From Hesseltinella vesiculosa (lineage: Eukaryota; Mucoromycota; Mucoromycetes; Mucorales; Cunninghamellaceae), in contig MCGT01000001.1 in the NCBI GenBank assembly GCA_002104935.1, positions 248,001 to 312,000 of the forward strand: a stretch of DNA of 64,000 nucleotides, given 5' to 3'. The notes below the pieces were generated by a model. The model was not told the origin of the DNA. It worked only from the letters and a program-made list of their open reading frames with translations, and did not search any database. Both the position numbers and the translations under genes were made by a program. Of this stretch, positions 62,064 to 64,000 are shown in pieces. The number at the start of each line of letters is the position of its first letter. The stretch's first letter is position 1.

Positions 62064-63167
62064 GCCTTGCTCCCTTCCATAGCATCACCTGGTCTTTTGA
62101 TATCGTGTTCTGTTGAATCCTACCTTCTTAATATATCAGTAAAACTGCTCTGCAATCCCGGCATCCTTTGGCAGAATCAGGTGTTTTGAACTGGGAGCTG
62201 CCAATATTTTTGCTTGGGCAAGTCAGGGAGTGGCCTCTGACGTTTTTGAGTTGATTTTGTCAAGCCAAGCTGAGGAAAGCGATATTGACACAGGCACAAA
62301 AGAAAAGATCGGCTGCCAGGCTTTTCGTTGAGCGGTGAATAAATATTTTTGCCAGACGATTTTTTGAAGTAGATGGCCTTGTTGACCCTGGGGACCCCCT
62401 GTGAAAAATGGTCGATTTTTCATTTTTTTTAGCAGGAGATTCGGAAGTGTCAAAAAAAACTATCCAAAAGTTGGCTGGGCGGCCTGCATCAATCAACCTG
62501 ATTTTTTGAACATCATCATTATTCTTGCATTTGCCTACCTTTACAAAATATCAGACCGTTCTGATTGCTCAAAAGTGCTGTATACCATCTGCTTTTTTTT
62601 TTTTAAAAAAAAAAAAATGAAAAAGCATTAGGTGGTCAAATTCAATTTCCGCACAACGCCTTGGATTCCTGCCCAGTACACGCAGCTGGTCATCAACGAC
62701 TATTAACCTCGATAGGAAGACGTAGTCTAAAAGCCCAAAGTCTATGCCACCATTTAAAACGTGTTCCCAATGTCGGCAATCTCCTCTTTCGATGTTGTGT
62801 ATGTTTCAACGTCGCTCCCTTCAGCTTGGCATGACAACAGCAGCTGATTTTTCTTCTCCAGATCACCGTTTGACTTGCGCGCACTAGGGAAGGTTCCACG
62901 TGCACATGATTTTACTTTTGCGTGCATTAGAGAGTAAGGTGGTGGTTCACCCGTTGGGTTTGCCTGATAAAAAACGGATTCGCAGCTAAAAAAAAAAGCC
63001 AGAGTCAAACCGCAAGAGTGGCATGCCCCACGTAGTCTCCTTCTTTTTCTTATTCAAGAATCCTTTATTCGAATCCTATAAAGAAAAGCGACAATAATAT
63101 AGATGACAACATGAGAATGAATGGAAAAAGAAAGAGTAAAGGATGAAGTGAGTCAGGGGGTGGCGGA
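62064..63167. other. Intergenic with repeat copy R5
   Basis: Holds R5 (about 62330-62665). The remaining minus-strand frame at 62754-63008 has no recognisable motif. A TTTGCCTGATAAAAAA stretch near 62960 resembles one near 55168 downstream of R4, hinting that the repeat element may extend this far. Confidence 0.4.
62330..62665 (+). repeat. Dispersed repeat copy R5
   Basis: Forward arm. Landmarks: GTGAATAAATATTTTTGCC (also at 7836-7855, outside R1's core), CCTGGGGACCCCCTG, AAAAATGGTCGATTTTTC, AGCAGGAGATTCGGAAGTG, AAAGTTGGCTGGGCGGCC, CATCAATCAACCTGATTTTT, CTGATTGCTCAAAAGTGC, CTGCTTTTTTTTTTTT. It then continues GGTCAAATTCAATTTCCGC, shared with R3. Confidence 0.75.
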
Positions 63168-64000
63168 TCAGGGCCATCCCCAGACGTCCTTGGCGAATTG
63201 GGCAATATCCACAAAGCAGTTCTCCCACATTTTAATAAAGGGATGTTCGAGCATGCGTTGAGGTGTTGGTCGGTGGGCAGGATCTTTGGTTAAACTTGAT
63301 CATCGAGGGAAATAAAAGAAATAAAAAAAGGCAGGTGAATTCAGATCCTTGCCGCGCCACCTTCTTGATCGTCCTGGCAACCCACTCTCTAAGAAGCTCT
63401 TACCAAACAGATACAAAACTTTTACAGGCGTCTGACAGATGGGTGCCTTTCATTTCTGGCACTGGGTGTTGAACGATCAGCGTGAGTAATTCAAAGACGG
63501 ACAGATCAGGTTGGTCAGGCGGAGGGAAAGCAGGTTCATTTTGTGACACCTCAATCAAGGTCAAGCCCAGCGACCAAATATCCGATTGCACAGCGTACCG
63601 CTTGCCTTGAATACGTTCAGGCTGTGCAAAAAAAAAAAAAAAAATTGGATTCAGCCTGACTTGGTTTTTTTTTTTTTGCGTGATTGAGCTTACAGCCATG
63701 TAATACTTCGTGCCTGTGAAAGTCGCTGCGACGGAGTTGATCAATTCACCCGATACGCCGAAATCGCAGAGTTTGATTTGACCATTCCGTGTGATCAAAA
63801 TGTTGGAGGGCTTGATGTCTAAACCGAGGAATGAAAAATACCAGGTCAACGGCCTGTGTTTTCGCTTTTTCGTTTTGACTTGCCTCGATGAATCAATTTT
63901 TGAGAATGCAGGTACACCAAGCCTTTGCAGACAGATTCAGCAATGCGTTCCAAAACAGCTTCACCGATAATACCACCACGTTCACTTGCTCGTTTATAGA
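63168..64000 (-). CDS. MAP kinase kinase (Mkk1/2-like), 5' part beyond window
   Basis: C-terminal portion of a STE7-family dual-specificity kinase; the N-terminal lobe lies off the right edge. Seen: [30 protein letters not shown] joining [37 protein letters not shown] (activation loop with Ser and Thr phosphosites), [39 protein letters not shown] and [20 protein letters not shown] final exon after an intron at about 63294-63400 ends FAKDVWGWP (stop 63168-63170). The FTGTxxYMAPERIQG loop is closer to cell-wall-integrity Mkk1/2 than to Pbs2 or Ste7; this is inference from recalled sequences. Confidence 0.85.

Noticed and set aside
62754..63008. 84-residue minus-strand ORF
   Set aside because: Starts inside an A-run region, lacks motifs, and adjoins repeat R5; may be part of the element or chance.

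Overview
This is a stretch of fungal nuclear genome, most likely an early-diverging fungus of the Mucoromycota (Mucorales-like). Many short introns, often with long T or A runs, interrupt the genes. The gene set is fungal: a stand-alone Ceg1-type RNA guanylyltransferase, a Vcx1-type antiporter, a UGA4-like permease, Hog1 with a TGY loop, and a PSR1-like phosphatase. The large SZT2-like gene at the left edge is absent from the model yeasts and argues against Ascomycota. The placement is inference from gene content and intron style; no marker gene was compared.

Layout. 1-7705 (-) is a very large SZT2-like gene running off the left edge. 7706-9659 is gene-free and holds a roughly 500 bp near-perfect palindrome, one of at least five copies of a dispersed repeat. 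9660-23100 carries Vcx1 (-), a PSR-type CTD-like phosphatase (+), ARL2 (-), an RMD8-like DUF155 protein (+), a HIT zinc-finger protein (+), the Rieske protein of complex III (+), an unrecognised multipass membrane protein (+) and a C2H2 regulator (+). 23216-31670 holds a P-type cation ATPase with an unusual N-terminal extension (-), a PAS protein (-), a tiny PLDc_N-like membrane protein (+) and a seven-helix receptor-like protein (-). 31671-34954 is gene-poor with another repeat copy. 34955-53297 is dense: RhoGEF (+), mitochondrial TPR protein (-), NUP96 (-), NUP98 (-), mRNA guanylyltransferase (+), methionine aminopeptidase 2 (-), HOG1 (-). 55252-57300 is an amino-acid permease (-). 58111-62063 has two tandem genes with a metazoan capping-enzyme-like cysteine-phosphatase domain, the first fused behind an alpha/beta hydrolase. 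The right edge cuts into a MAP kinase kinase (-).

The most interesting items are: the hydrolase / RNA-triphosphatase-like fusion and its tandem neighbour; NUP98 and NUP96 as two adjacent separate genes, with NUP98 stopping exactly where the canonical precursor is cleaved; an SZT2 (KICSTOR) homologue in a fungus; and the palindromic dispersed repeat family. Exon joins were worked out by eye from GT/AG sites, reading frame and family resemblance. Outer coordinates are therefore more reliable than every inner splice.
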